A model generated the notes under the pieces. It was not told the origin of the DNA and ran no database searches. It saw only the letters and a program-made list of their open reading frames with translations. This document shows, one piece after another, positions 44,167 through 53,240 of a stretch of DNA of 64,000 bases (the first letter of the stretch is position 1; each line of letters starts with the position of its first letter). Source of the stretch: Streptomyces coffeae. GTDB lineage: Bacteria; Actinomycetota; Actinomycetes; Streptomycetales; Streptomycetaceae. The DNA lies in contig NZ_JAERRF010000006.1 in assembly GCF_016741875.1 (NCBI RefSeq), positions 1 through 64,000 on the forward strand, read 5' to 3'. A program made the position numbers and the translations under genes.

Positions 44167-44264
44167 GGGGGTCACGCTAGAAGCCCCGAGCCCTGCTGAC
44201 CTGAGTGCGCGTACTCAGAACACCACTGGGTACTTCCCGTACTCCATGGCGCTACCCTTCCCGG

Positions 44265-44708
44265 ATGAGCCGACTGCTCCACCGCGACCGCACCCTGGAA
44301 GAACTGGACGGCGTCCGCTGGCCGGACCCGCCCGACAACGCCACCGGACTGGTGCGGACCGTGCACGCCCTACGGCAGCGGAAACTCGGCGCGCTCACCG
44401 TCGAGGACCTGCGCACCCTGATCGCCCAGAACGTCGGTCTGCCCTTTCTGCTGCCGCTGGCGCTCGAGGTGCTGCGGGACGATCCGCTGGCCGAGGCCCG
44501 GTATTACGAGGGCGATCTGCTCTCCGTGGTGCTGCGGTGCGACCCCGCCGTCTGGGCCATGCTCCCCGACGTCGCCGACGCACTACTGGCCGTCGTGTCC
44601 GGACTGCCCGCGCTGGAAGACCATCTCACGGGCGACGCCGAGCACTTCCTCGCCTCCCGTGGCGTGGCCGGGACGGCAAACCAGGTGGCCGGACCACACC
44701 GTCTCTGA
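44265..44708 (+). CDS. CdiI-like contact-dependent inhibition immunity protein (orphan)
   Basis: 147 residues from ATG 44265. All-helical start RTLEELDGVRWPDPP, then LRQRKLGALTVEDLRTLIAQNVGLPFLLPLALEVL, RYYEGDLLSVVLRC. This matches the CdiI_4-type immunity family that neutralises toxin tails in polymorphic systems. No toxin gene is adjacent, so it may protect against toxins from other strains. Confidence 0.7.
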   Translation: MSRLLHRDRTLEELDGVRWPDPPDNATGLVRTVHALRQRKLGALTVEDLRTLIAQNVGLPFLLPLALEVLRDDPLAEARYYEGDLLSVVLRCDPAVWAMLPDVADALLAVVSGLPALEDHLTGDAEHFLASRGVAGTANQVAGPHRL

Positions 44709-44722
44709 CACTGTTCCTCCTT

Positions 44723-45508
44723 GTGACAGACACCGGCACCCACAGCCACACCGACATCGACACGGTCGAGATCAGCCCGCTCAGCGACCGGCCGTCGCTG
44801 ATCCCCCGGGTCTATGAGATCGCCGAGACATGGCCCGCCTTCATCGCGCATGAACCGGCGGCGAATGCCCTGCTCGGCCGGGTGGTGGAGGACTTCCCGC
44901 AGTACTGCGTGGTGGCCACCGACGGCGACCGCGTGGTGGCCCGAGGGCTGAGCGTGCCGTTCAACGCCGAGCTCGACGGGCGTGAGGAGATGCCCGACCG
45001 GGGGTGGGACCAGGTGCTGGTGTGGGCGTTCCGTGACCGGCACCACGGGCACCCGGCCACCGTGGTCGGTGCGCTCGAGATCACCATCGACTCCGCGTAC
45101 CTCGGCCGCGGTCTGTCCCACCGCATGCTGGGGGCGCTGCGGGACGCCGTCGCGCGGCAGGGCCACCACGCCCTGCTGGCACCGGTCCGCCCGAACGCCA
45201 AGCATCTGCGACCGCGGCTGCCCATGACCGAGTACATCGGCCACCTCCGCGACGACGGTCTGCCGAGCGACCCGTGGCTACGGGTGCACGTCAAGGCGGG
45301 CGGCACCATCGAGAAGGTCGCCCCGGCATCCATGACGGTCAGCGGATCCCTGACCCAGTGGCGCCAGTGGACCGGTCTGCCCTTCGACCGCGACGGCGAC
45401 ACCGAGGTGCCGGGCGCGCTGGTCCCGGTGCGGTGCGACACCGCGCATGGCTACGCCGTCTACGTGGAACCGAATGTGTGGGTGCGGCACGCGGTGCGCA
45501 CCGACTGA
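44723..45508 (+). CDS. GNAT-like N-acetyltransferase
   Basis: 261 residues from GTG 44723, without a clear ribosome site. IPRVYEIAETWPAFIAHEP, YCVVATDGDRVVARGLSVPF, VVGALEITIDSAYLGRGLSHRMLGALRDA (the acetyl-CoA loop region) and HALLAPVRPNAKH fit the GNAT fold. It starts 14 bases after the CdiI-like stop. Substrate unknown. Confidence 0.75.
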   Translation: MTDTGTHSHTDIDTVEISPLSDRPSLIPRVYEIAETWPAFIAHEPAANALLGRVVEDFPQYCVVATDGDRVVARGLSVPFNAELDGREEMPDRGWDQVLVWAFRDRHHGHPATVVGALEITIDSAYLGRGLSHRMLGALRDAVARQGHHALLAPVRPNAKHLRPRLPMTEYIGHLRDDGLPSDPWLRVHVKAGGTIEKVAPASMTVSGSLTQWRQWTGLPFDRDGDTEVPGALVPVRCDTAHGYAVYVEPNVWVRHAVRTD

Positions 45509-45535
45509 CCCGTTGTCCCGACAGGACGAGGGCAC

Positions 45536-46061
45536 GATCACACGCGTGCCGGACGTCCAGGCCGTAGCGCGCGCCGGCGAGCCCACCGGTGACCGCCGCG
45601 ACGGTGTCGGTGTCCCCGCCGAGGTCGATCGCGGCGCGCACCGCCTCCTCGTGGCCCCCGGTGGTACGCAGCGCCCAGACGGCCGAGCCGAGGCAGGGCC
45701 AGACCGCACCGTTGAACTCGGTGGCCTCGTCGGGGTGCCAGTCGGGGGCGAGCACGGTGGCGTAGCGCTCCCGGTGTTGGGGGTGCACCAGGTCCGGGAT
45801 GTCGGGGAGCGCGGCCAGGGGATCGGTGCCATCGAGCGCCAGCCGTACGATTTCATGGAAGACGGCGGTGCCCTCCCCGGCGGCGCGGTCGCCATGGGTG
45901 AGGGCGGCGATGCGGCGCGCCGCGTCCATGGTGGCCCGCTGACCGTCGCGGGAGAAGCGGACCGCCGACGTGGCCGCCCGCATCAGCGCGCCGTTGCCCG
46001 CCGCCCGGGCGTTGACCCGGAAGTGCGCGGCGGCGTCCGTGTCCCACGGAATCCGCGGCAA
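45536..46061 (-). pseudogene. ADP-ribosylglycohydrolase, N-terminally truncated
   Basis: About 175 residues of the C-terminal half: AGNGALMRAA, ALTHGDRAAGEG and LGGDTDTVAAVTGGLAGARYG, the last being the metal-binding signature of the DraG/ARH family. The N-terminal third with the first metal motifs (GxxxGDxxG) is absent, and the open frame continues into the convergent GNAT gene, so no natural stop is kept. The break lies near 46061 next to the marR promoter. Read as a decayed gene; an unusually short active form is unlikely because the metal site would be incomplete. Confidence 0.65.
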
Positions 46062-46081
46062 CGGGCTTGCGGCAGATAGAA

Positions 46082-46105
46082 CGAAATCGTAATATCCGAA
46101 ATCGT
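46082..46105. promoter_or_regulatory. Repeated element before the MarR gene
   Basis: CGAAATCGT occurs at 46082-46090 and 46097-46105, 15 bases apart, overlapping the marR start. It is AT-rich for this genome and a candidate autoregulatory site. Confidence 0.35.
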
Positions 46106-46538
46106 GAAGTCCGAATCCGTATCATTCGAACCCTCGGCGCTCCTCGCACTCCAGCGCGCCACCCACGCCACGCTCCAGGTGCTCGCCGCGGAGCTGGTCG
46201 ACCTCGATCTGACGGCCTCGGAGATCAACGCCCTGGCCAATCTCGCCGATGGGCAGGGCCGCACGGTGTCCCAGCTGGGTGCCGCCGTGGGTACCCGGCC
46301 CACCACGCTGACCAGCGTGCTGGACCGGCTCGAGCGCCGCGGGCACATCACCCGGGGCACCCGCGCCGGGGACCGGCGGTCCGTGCTCATCGAGCTGACG
46401 GACTCCGGCCGGCCGGCGGCCGCCACGATCCGGCGGACCCTTGCCGAGCTGGAGGAGCGGGCGCTCGGTGAGCTGCCGCCCGAGGCGGTCACCGGTTTCT
46501 ACGCCGTCCTTCAGGCGCTGACGAAGGAGTCGTCATGA
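46104..46538 (+). CDS. MarR-family transcriptional regulator
   Basis: 144 residues from GTG 46104. Winged helix: LTASEINALANLADGQGRTVSQLGAAVGTRPTTLTSVLDRLERRGHI with wing RGTRAGDRRSVLIELTDSG. It is coupled by ATGA to the next gene, which may be its target. Confidence 0.85.
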   Translation: MKSESVSFEPSALLALQRATHATLQVLAAELVDLDLTASEINALANLADGQGRTVSQLGAAVGTRPTTLTSVLDRLERRGHITRGTRAGDRRSVLIELTDSGRPAAATIRRTLAELEERALGELPPEAVTGFYAVLQALTKESS

Positions 46539-46972
46539 CCGCGGAGCAACCCGCGTCCGCCTTCGACGCGTTGATGAGCGAGGTGATGGCCGGTACCGAG
46601 CACTTCGGCCATCGCCAGCACATCCACCTCACCTGGCTCGCCGTCCGGCGGTTCGGCACCGGGGCGGCGGTGGGCCTGGTCAGCGACGGTATCCGGCACA
46701 CCGCCCGCTATGCCGGTGCACCGCAGAAGTACCACGCAACCGTCAGCCGGGCCTGGGTCGAGCTGGTGGGACACCATACGGCCACCACCCGGACCGCCGA
46801 CTTCGACACCTTCGCCGAGCGCAATCCGGCACTGCTCGACAAACGGCTGCTCACCCGGTTCTACCGGCCCGCCACACTGGCGGCCCCGAGCGCCCGGACC
46901 GGCTGGGTCGAACCCGATCTCACGCCGTTCCCCTGGCAGTCCGCGCGGCCCACGAGCGGTACCGACGGGTGA
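46535..46972 (+). CDS. Conserved hypothetical protein, MarR-coupled
   Basis: 145 residues. Helical, with HFGHRQHIHLTWLAVRRFG, TARYAGAPQKYHATVSRAWVELVGHH and LLDKRLLTRFYRPATL. The histidine-rich pattern (HRQHIHL...KYHATV...) recurs in an actinobacterial family with no assigned role. Start overlaps the marR stop (ATGA). Confidence 0.7.
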   Translation: MTAEQPASAFDALMSEVMAGTEHFGHRQHIHLTWLAVRRFGTGAAVGLVSDGIRHTARYAGAPQKYHATVSRAWVELVGHHTATTRTADFDTFAERNPALLDKRLLTRFYRPATLAAPSARTGWVEPDLTPFPWQSARPTSGTDG

Positions 46973-46987
46973 GGACCCGTACGCGGC

Positions 46988-47695
46988 TCACTCCGCCAGA
47001 TCGACCGGACCATCGGTGGGTGTGAGTGTCACCGTCGTGGGCGTCACCTTCCAGATCTCCGTCAGCTCGGCGGCCACCGTGGCGATGAGCTTGCCGACGT
47101 CCGCGGGAGCGCTGTCATGCAGGCCCTCGGAGACGATCAGGGCCGAGGCCGTGGTGTCCCGGACGACGGAGTGGCCGCTCTGCCGGTGGGTCCAACGACG
47201 CGCATGCGCACGGCCGGAGGCGTCGGCGAAGATCACCTCGCCGGGTTCCGGATGCTCCGTGCCGCCGGAGAACGACACGAACATCTCGTCGCCCACGGCA
47301 TGACGGACCTCCAACGGCCCCGTGATGCAGGCCGTATCGAACACCCCCACCGGGATGGCGTACGCGACCGAGATCGCATTGCACAGATCCACCAGCGGAT
47401 GGACCGAAGGCAGCGACCGCTCCTTGCGGTAGCGCCGCAACAGCGCCTCGGCCGCGTTCCGGTACTGCGTGGGTTTCACTCCCATCCGGGTGAACGCCCG
47501 CCGCCACGCCTGGATTTCGGCGAACTCACCTTCGGCGCCGTCGGCGAGACGCTCTTCCGCGACGGCGGTGTGCCGGGCGACGGCCGAAGCGACCATAGCG
47601 ACAGGGACATCGGTGGTGATCCCGGTGACAAGGACGGCTCCGGAGACCAGCTCCGGATATTCGGCCCCGATCGCGGGCGAGTACAGAAAGCGCAT
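46988..47695 (-). CDS. B3/B4 tRNA-binding-domain protein
   Basis: 235 residues: AWRRAFTRMGVKPTQYRNAAEALLRRY, LVDLCNAISVAYAIPVGVFD, VIFADASGRAHARRWTHRQSGHSVV match stand-alone B3/B4 domains of PheRS beta type, which may act in tRNA editing. It lies 8 bases downstream of the LysE exporter gene, so both probably form an operon opposite the MocR regulator. Confidence 0.8.
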   Translation of the reverse strand: MRFLYSPAIGAEYPELVSGAVLVTGITTDVPVAMVASAVARHTAVAEERLADGAEGEFAEIQAWRRAFTRMGVKPTQYRNAAEALLRRYRKERSLPSVHPLVDLCNAISVAYAIPVGVFDTACITGPLEVRHAVGDEMFVSFSGGTEHPEPGEVIFADASGRAHARRWTHRQSGHSVVRDTTASALIVSEGLHDSAPADVGKLIATVAAELTEIWKVTPTTVTLTPTDGPVDLAE

Positions 47696-47703
47696 GAGTG
47701 TCC

Positions 47704-48315
47704 TCAAGGATTGACCAGGGCCAGCTTGACGCTCAGACCGACGAACGAACCGGCGAACAGCCGGCGGATCCAGGCCAGCACCTTCGGACGCGCGATCACC
47801 TGATCGCGGACCGCCGCGGCGAAGGCGCCGTACCCGGCGAAGACCACAAACGTGGCCAGCATGAAGACACCGCTGAGGACCACCATGTGGGGGAGCGCAT
47901 GGGGGTCGCCGGCGGACACGAACTGGGGGAGGAAGGCGACGAAGAACATGGTCAGCTTGGGGTTGAGCAGATTGATCAGGACGGCGGAGGAAACCACCCG
48001 GCCGCTGGGCCGCGGGCCGGACCCGGTTGCCACGCCGACTATCTGACGGTCTCTCAGCGTGGTCCACGCCATATACAGCAGATAGGCCACCCCGAGGTAC
48101 TTCAGCACCTGGAACGCGACCGCGTTCGTGTGCAGCGCGGCCGCCAGGCCCAGCAGGGTGGCCGCCGCGTGCGGAACGGTGCCGAGGGTGCAGCCGAACG
48201 CGGCCGCGACACTGGCGCGCCGCCCGTGCGACAGCCCCGCCGACACGGTGTAGATGACGCCGGTTCCCGGGGTGGCCACCACGATGAGCGTGGTGAGGAG
48301 GAAGGCGATGCTCAT
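47704..48315 (-). CDS. LysE-family exporter
   Basis: 203 residues with about six membrane segments; family start PGTGVIYTVSAGLSHGRRA, and LINLLNPKLTMFFVAFLPQF. Such proteins export amino acids or homoserine-like molecules. It is divergent from a MocR regulator with 29 bases between the starts. Confidence 0.85.
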   Translation of the reverse strand: MSIAFLLTTLIVVATPGTGVIYTVSAGLSHGRRASVAAAFGCTLGTVPHAAATLLGLAAALHTNAVAFQVLKYLGVAYLLYMAWTTLRDRQIVGVATGSGPRPSGRVVSSAVLINLLNPKLTMFFVAFLPQFVSAGDPHALPHMVVLSGVFMLATFVVFAGYGAFAAAVRDQVIARPKVLAWIRRLFAGSFVGLSVKLALVNP

Positions 48316-48344
48316 GCGGTCACCCTGCCTGAGAGAATGGTCCG

Positions 48345-49841
48345 GTGAGGAGAGCCAAAGAAGGGTCGGTCAGCAGGTCCAAAGAGCCCGGCACCGACTT
48401 TCTGCAACTCGACATCGGCGACGCGCCCGCGCGCGGCCGCGCACGGTGGCTGGCCGAACGGCTCCGCACCGCCATCGCGGACGGCCGTCTCCCGGTAGGC
48501 AGCACACTGCCCGCGAGCCGACGGCTGGCCGCGGACCTCGGTGTCTCCCGCGGGGTGGTCACCGACGCCTATCAGCGGCTGGCGGAGGCGGGCCATGTCA
48601 GCGGCCACGGCCGCGGCGGCACCACCGTGGTGTCCGCCCCGGCGCTGCCGCGTCCCGAGCGGCCCGCGACACATCCCCCGTCGTCGGCGCTGTTCGGCCA
48701 GGCCCCGCCCGGCATCGACATCTTCGACCTGCTGCGCACCACACCGGCGCGGATCGATCTCTCACCCGGTCTGCCCGATCTCGCCGCCTTTCCGCGCGCG
48801 GCATGGCTCCGCGCCGAACGCGCCGTGCTGAACACCCTGGAGCCGTCCGCGTTCGGCTACAGCGACCCGGGCGGAACACCGGCCGTACGACGGTCCATCG
48901 CCAGATGGCTGGCGCTCAACCGCGGTATCCGTGTCGACGCGGACGAGGTCATCATCGTGGCCGGGGTCTCCCAGGCCCTCTCCCTGATCGCCCATGTGCT
49001 GCGGCAGGACGGGATCACCGGTATCGCCGTCGAGGACCCGTGCTCACTCGGTATCCGGCAGCATCTGAACTACTGGGGCATGGACACACCCCCGGTCCGG
49101 GTCGACGCCGACGGTCTGTGTGTCGACGAGCTGAGCGCAAGCGGCGCGCAGGCGGTCGTGCTCACCCCCGCACACCAGTTTCCGACCGGGGTGGTGCTCC
49201 ACGGCGAGCGGCGCCGTCGGCTGGCCCAGTGGGCCGAGGGCGGCGGACTGATCATCGAGGACGACTACGACGCCGAGCACCGCTATGACCGCCCTCCTGT
49301 CTCGGCGCTGCGCGCCGCGCTGCCGGAACACGTCTTCTACACCGGATCCATCTCCAAACTCCTCGCCCCCGCCATGCGGTTGGGGTGGCTGCTCGCGCCG
49401 ACGCGCTACCGCGACGACCTCGTCCTGGCCAAACGCAACAGCGACCTCGGCAACGCGGTACTGCCGCAGCTGGTACTGGCCGAGCTGCTGGACTCCGGAG
49501 AGCTGGAGCGCCAGTTGCGTCTGCTGCGCCGACGCCATGTGCACCGCCGGGACGTCATGATCGGGGCCATCGCAGGTCAGCTGCCCGGCACGGTGGTCCA
49601 CGGGGCGGCGGCCGGTCTGCACCTCACGATCACGCTCCAGCCCGGGGTGGACGACGTCGGCCTCGCCGCCGCGGCGTTCGCGAGGGGTGTCAAAGTGCAT
49701 CCGCTGTCCTGGTACGGCCAGCGGCCACTGCGCCCCGGGGTGGTCCTCGGCTACGCGGCATCCCCGCCGGGCGACATCGCGGAGGGCATCGCGGCACTCG
49801 GCGCCGCACTGCGCCGCCAAAGGGGAGGAAAGCCGCGGTAA
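48345..49841 (+). CDS. MocR/PdxR-family regulator (GntR-aminotransferase fusion)
   Basis: 498 residues from GTG 48345. N-terminal winged helix (LRTAIADGRLPVGSTLPASRRLAADLGVSRGVVTDAYQRL) joined to an aminotransferase domain with FGYSDPGGTPAVRRSIARWLA, TPAHQFPTGVVL, DDYDAEHRYDRPPV and the PLP lysine site YTGSISKLLAPAMRLGWLL. It probably senses PLP or an amino acid and controls the divergent lysE-B3/B4 pair. Confidence 0.9.
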   Translation: MRRAKEGSVSRSKEPGTDFLQLDIGDAPARGRARWLAERLRTAIADGRLPVGSTLPASRRLAADLGVSRGVVTDAYQRLAEAGHVSGHGRGGTTVVSAPALPRPERPATHPPSSALFGQAPPGIDIFDLLRTTPARIDLSPGLPDLAAFPRAAWLRAERAVLNTLEPSAFGYSDPGGTPAVRRSIARWLALNRGIRVDADEVIIVAGVSQALSLIAHVLRQDGITGIAVEDPCSLGIRQHLNYWGMDTPPVRVDADGLCVDELSASGAQAVVLTPAHQFPTGVVLHGERRRRLAQWAEGGGLIIEDDYDAEHRYDRPPVSALRAALPEHVFYTGSISKLLAPAMRLGWLLAPTRYRDDLVLAKRNSDLGNAVLPQLVLAELLDSGELERQLRLLRRRHVHRRDVMIGAIAGQLPGTVVHGAAAGLHLTITLQPGVDDVGLAAAAFARGVKVHPLSWYGQRPLRPGVVLGYAASPPGDIAEGIAALGAALRRQRGGKPR

Positions 49842-49905
49842 CACCCGGAGCCCTCGGCTACGTTGGCATCGAAGGGTCCACACAGCAGCACACCAAGGGG
49901 GCACA

Positions 49906-50424
49906 ATGCCGTCCAGCCAATCGGACAACGGGCACGAGGACACGGCCGTGACGGACAGCGGAACGGAGCCGGCGCACGGGCCGGACTCGCCCCTCTGGGA
50001 CCCCGAGGCCCCCGGGATCCTCCGACTGCCCTCCGGCCGCCTGGTGCGCGGCCGGGGGCTGCGCAACCCCCTGCCCACCGGACCGTCGCCCGCCTATGCG
50101 GTGTATCTGCTCGGCAAGCGGCCACCGGAGGTGGCCTGGGATTCCGACTGGCTCCGCTGGCCGGACTTCCGTCTCCCCAGCGACCGGGACCGCGCCGCCA
50201 CCCTGCTCGGGGAGGTGTGGCGCCGCGCGGCGCACGAGCGGGTCGAGGTCGCCTGCGGAGGCGGCCGTGGCCGTACGGGCACGGCCCTGGCCTGCATCGC
50301 CGTCCTCGACGGCGTCCCGCCCGCCGAGGCGGTGGCCTTCGTACGGCAGCACTACGACAAGCACGCCGTCGAAACACCGTGGCAGCGCCGCTATGTGCGC
50401 CGCTTCGACGCCTCCCCCCGGTGA
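49906..50424 (+). CDS. Tyrosine phosphatase-like protein (CX5R)
   Basis: 172 residues; WPDFRLPSDRDRAATLL then VEVACGGGRGRTGTALACIA with the P-loop CGGGRGR(T), and VAFVRQHYDKHAVETPWQRRYVRRF. The cysteine and arginine of the dual-specificity phosphatase signature are present. ATG 49906 follows a G-rich stretch. Cytoplasmic; target unknown. Confidence 0.75.
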   Translation: MPSSQSDNGHEDTAVTDSGTEPAHGPDSPLWDPEAPGILRLPSGRLVRGRGLRNPLPTGPSPAYAVYLLGKRPPEVAWDSDWLRWPDFRLPSDRDRAATLLGEVWRRAAHERVEVACGGGRGRTGTALACIAVLDGVPPAEAVAFVRQHYDKHAVETPWQRRYVRRFDASPR

Positions 50425-50458
50425 TCGCCCGGCTGGTCCGGCTGCGACGATGTCCGCC

Positions 50459-50986
50459 ATGAGCGACGAGGACACAGACGAGGGCACACACGAGGGCACA
50501 CGAGACGAACAGCTGGCCGAGGCCGTGCGGTTGCGTGCACAGGGAGACCGCGAGCGGGCGCGGCAGCGGCTGGTGGCACTGTCCGCCGCGTATCCCGAGG
50601 ACACCGAGATCGCGTACCAGGCGGCCTGGGCCCACGATGTGCTGGGACTGGAGGCCGAGGCGGTCCCGTTCTACGAACGCAGCCTCAGCACACCGGGGTT
50701 GTCGGCCGAGGACCGCCGTGGTGCGCTCCTCGGGCTCGGCAGCACCTACCGCGTACTCGGGCAGTACACCAAGGCGGTCGACACCCTGCGCCGTGGCGCG
50801 GAGGAGTTTCCGGAGGACGGCGCGTTCCCGGCCTTCCTGGCCATGGCCCTGTACAACACCGGTGACCACCACGAGGCCATGCGGCTGCTGCTCACCCTGC
50901 TCGCCACCACCAGTGACGATCCGTCGGTCCGGAGCTACCGGCGGGCCGTCGAGACATACGCCCAGGACCTGGACGCGACGGTCTGA
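50459..50986 (+). CDS. Tetratricopeptide-repeat protein
   Basis: 175 residues (ATG 50450 possible). TPR-like helix pairs: EIAYQAAWAHDVLGLEAEAVPFYERSL, GALLGLGSTYRVLGQYTKAVDTLRRG, AFPAFLAMALYNTGDHHEAMRLLLTL. The acidic N-terminus EDTDEGTHEGTRDEQL is disordered. Protein-interaction role inferred. Confidence 0.8.
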   Translation: MSDEDTDEGTHEGTRDEQLAEAVRLRAQGDRERARQRLVALSAAYPEDTEIAYQAAWAHDVLGLEAEAVPFYERSLSTPGLSAEDRRGALLGLGSTYRVLGQYTKAVDTLRRGAEEFPEDGAFPAFLAMALYNTGDHHEAMRLLLTLLATTSDDPSVRSYRRAVETYAQDLDATV

Positions 50987-51083
50987 GGGGCGTCGGCCAG
51001 GCCGCGGGGGAGGGGACGAGGGGCTCGTACCGCACCCTGATCAGAGCGAGCGTGGCGCACCTACGCTGAATTCGCGGGGGAGA

Positions 51084-51111
51084 ACCCGCGGGTGCGACGG
51101 CGCCCGCGGGT
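51084..51111. terminator. Bidirectional hairpin between the TPR and enoyl-CoA hydratase genes
   Basis: ACCCGCGGG (51084-51092) and CCCGCGGGT (51103-51111) form a perfect 9-base stem between the convergent genes. Confidence 0.6.
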
Positions 51112-51140
51112 CCCCGACGCGTCCGAAACACCCCCTCCGG

Positions 51141-52202
51141 TCAAGGCGAGTCGGTGGCCGCGAGGCGCAACTCCCCCTCGCCCAGCGGGGCGAAGAACGC
51201 CGCCACGTCCTCGTCCGTCACCCCGGCGAGGGTGGCGGGCGACCACCGCGGGCGGCGGTCCTTGTCGACCACCTGCGCGCGGATCCCCTCCACCAGGTCC
51301 GGGCTGGACAGCGTGGCACACGAGACGCGGTACTCCTGCTCCAGCACTCGCTCCAGCGGACCGAGGGTCCGGGCCCGGCGCAGCGCCTCCAGGGTCACCT
51401 TCAGCGCGGTGGGGGACCGGGTGAGCAGGGTCTCGGCAGTCTCCTTCGCCGCGGTGACGGACAGGGCGTGCAGCCGGTCCACGATCTCCTCGACCGTCCC
51501 GCCCGCGTACGCCTCGTCGATCCAGCCGCGCCCGCCGTCCAGTTCACCGGGCGGCGGTCGGCGCGCATAGCGGGGCAGCACCTCGTCCACGGAGGAACGG
51601 GCGAGGTCCGCCAGCAGCCGGGGCACCAGCTCCGACGGTACGAAGTGGTCCGCGAGCCCGCACAGCAGGGCGTCTGCCGCGCCCACCGCCCGGCCCGTCA
51701 GGGCCAGATGGGTGCCGAGCTCACCGGGGGCGCGACTGAGCAGATAGGTGCCGCCGACATCGGGGACGAAGCCGATACCGGTCTCGGGCATGGCGACCCG
51801 GGAGCGCTCCGTCACGATCCGCACGCTCCCGTGCGCGGAGACCCCGACGCCGCCGCCCATCACGATGCCGTCCATGACCGCCACATAGGGCTTCGGGAAA
51901 CGGGCGATCCGGGCGTTGAGCCGGTACTCGTCGGCCCAGAAGGCCGCGGACGCCGTCCCCCCGGCGCGGGCGTCCGCGTGGACGGCCACGATGTCACCAC
52001 CCGCGCACAACCCGCGTTCGCCCGCACCCGTGATGACCACGGTCTTCACGGCCGGGTCACTCTCCCAGGCGGCGAGCGCCCGGTCGATACGGGTCACCAT
52101 GGAGTGCGTCAGGGCGTTGAGGGACTTCGGCCGGTTGAGCATGAGATGGGCCGTGTGTCCTTCGATGTGCAAGCGCACCTGCTCGTCGTCGGCCGCCGTC
52201 AT
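51141..52202 (-). CDS. Enoyl-CoA hydratase/3-hydroxyisobutyryl-CoA hydrolase family protein
   Basis: 353 residues from ATG 52202. Crotonase fold with LNRPKSLNALTHSMV, AGERGLCAGGDIVAVH, MDGIVMGGGVGVSAHGSVRIV and PETGIGFVPDVGGTYLLSR. The length and C-terminal region (ARTLGPLERVLEQEYRVS, EGIRAQVVDKDRRPRW) fit HIBCH-type hydrolases of valine breakdown better than plain hydratases. Confidence 0.85.
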   Translation of the reverse strand: MTAADDEQVRLHIEGHTAHLMLNRPKSLNALTHSMVTRIDRALAAWESDPAVKTVVITGAGERGLCAGGDIVAVHADARAGGTASAAFWADEYRLNARIARFPKPYVAVMDGIVMGGGVGVSAHGSVRIVTERSRVAMPETGIGFVPDVGGTYLLSRAPGELGTHLALTGRAVGAADALLCGLADHFVPSELVPRLLADLARSSVDEVLPRYARRPPPGELDGGRGWIDEAYAGGTVEEIVDRLHALSVTAAKETAETLLTRSPTALKVTLEALRRARTLGPLERVLEQEYRVSCATLSSPDLVEGIRAQVVDKDRRPRWSPATLAGVTDEDVAAFFAPLGEGELRLAATDSP

Positions 52203-52370
52203 CGGGTCGCCCCCGTCGGGCCGGTCTGCGCACGGGGCGCGGTGAAACGCATGATCTCGTCGATTCCTTCCGGAGTCCGGTGCGGCCATGGATCGCGGAC
52301 GACCTGTGCGACGCCACACGTCCGCGTCCATCCTGCCCATGCCCGCGGCGCCGCGGCTAGCCTTGGCGGA

Positions 52371-52820
52371 ATGACAGCAATCTTGGTCAGCGCGTGTCTG
52401 CGCGGGGTGCCCTGCCGGTACGACGGGCGTCACAAGGCGGTGTCTGAGCTGGACGAGGCGGTGGCCGGGCGCGATGTGGTGTCCTTCTGCCCGGAGGTGG
52501 CGGGCGGGCTCATCACCCCGCGACGGCCCGCGGAGCTGGTGGGCGGTGATGGCCACGACGTCCTCGACGGTACGGCACGGGTGGTCGACGACAGCGGCCG
52601 TGATGTCACCGCCGCGTTCGTGGACGGCGCCCGGCGTGCCCTCGAGGCGGCCCGGCAGGGAGGCTGCACCGAAGCCCTGCTGATGCCGCGCAGCCCGTCG
52701 TGCGGCCGGGGCGCGGTGTACGACGGGTCGTTCTCCGGGGAGCTGACACCGGGCGACGGCGTGACGGCCGCGTTGTTCGCGCGCAACGGCATCACCGTGC
52801 GGCCCGCGCCGGGGGTGTGA
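52371..52820 (+). CDS. DUF523 family protein
   Basis: 149 residues: ILVSACLRGVPCRYDGRHK, FCPEVAGGLITPRRPAEL, ALLMPRSPSCGRGAVYDGSFSG. The conserved cysteines near 9, 15, 41 and SPSCG are those of DUF523, unknown function, related to cysteine-bearing zinc or iron-sulfur proteins. Confidence 0.85.
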   Translation: MTAILVSACLRGVPCRYDGRHKAVSELDEAVAGRDVVSFCPEVAGGLITPRRPAELVGGDGHDVLDGTARVVDDSGRDVTAAFVDGARRALEAARQGGCTEALLMPRSPSCGRGAVYDGSFSGELTPGDGVTAALFARNGITVRPAPGV

Positions 52821-53240
52821 GCCCCGGCCCCGGGGGGTGAGGCGCTGCCTGGCTTCTCCTCGGCCCACGCAGGTCAGCGCGGAGTTGTCAGCCCTGCCCC
52901 AGTCGGCGGCGGGGCGGGTGCCCGCCAGGAGGAAGCCGCGTCGTTCTCGGCCGTGGTGACCGTGTTCCGGTCCGGCCCGGCCCGGTCCTCATTCCTTACT
53001 GGCGCGTTCATCGTTCGAAGGTCAACCGCGGAGCGCCGTCACTGTGCACTTCTCTCCTCGCCGTCCGTGTCACCGGTGCCTAGTGTCCTGAGCGAACCAC
53101 GGCGGCCGCACCCTGCCGTCCGGTCTCATTTCCCATGACGGACGCGGGCGTTGCCCCGCCTCGCACGGTGCGTCCCCCTCGTCGTACGGCACGGCGACGT
53201 CCGGCCGAGCGATCCCCGACCAGCAGAACAGGACCCCTTG
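52821..53240. other. 420-base region before the DUF4331 gene
   Basis: No coding frame with homology, RNA gene or convincing hairpin was seen. It should hold the DUF4331 promoter. Confidence 0.4.

Noticed and set aside
52821..52850. CCCCGG/CCGGGG hairpin after the DUF523 gene as a terminator
   Set aside because: The loop would be only about two bases, so the structure is not convincing.
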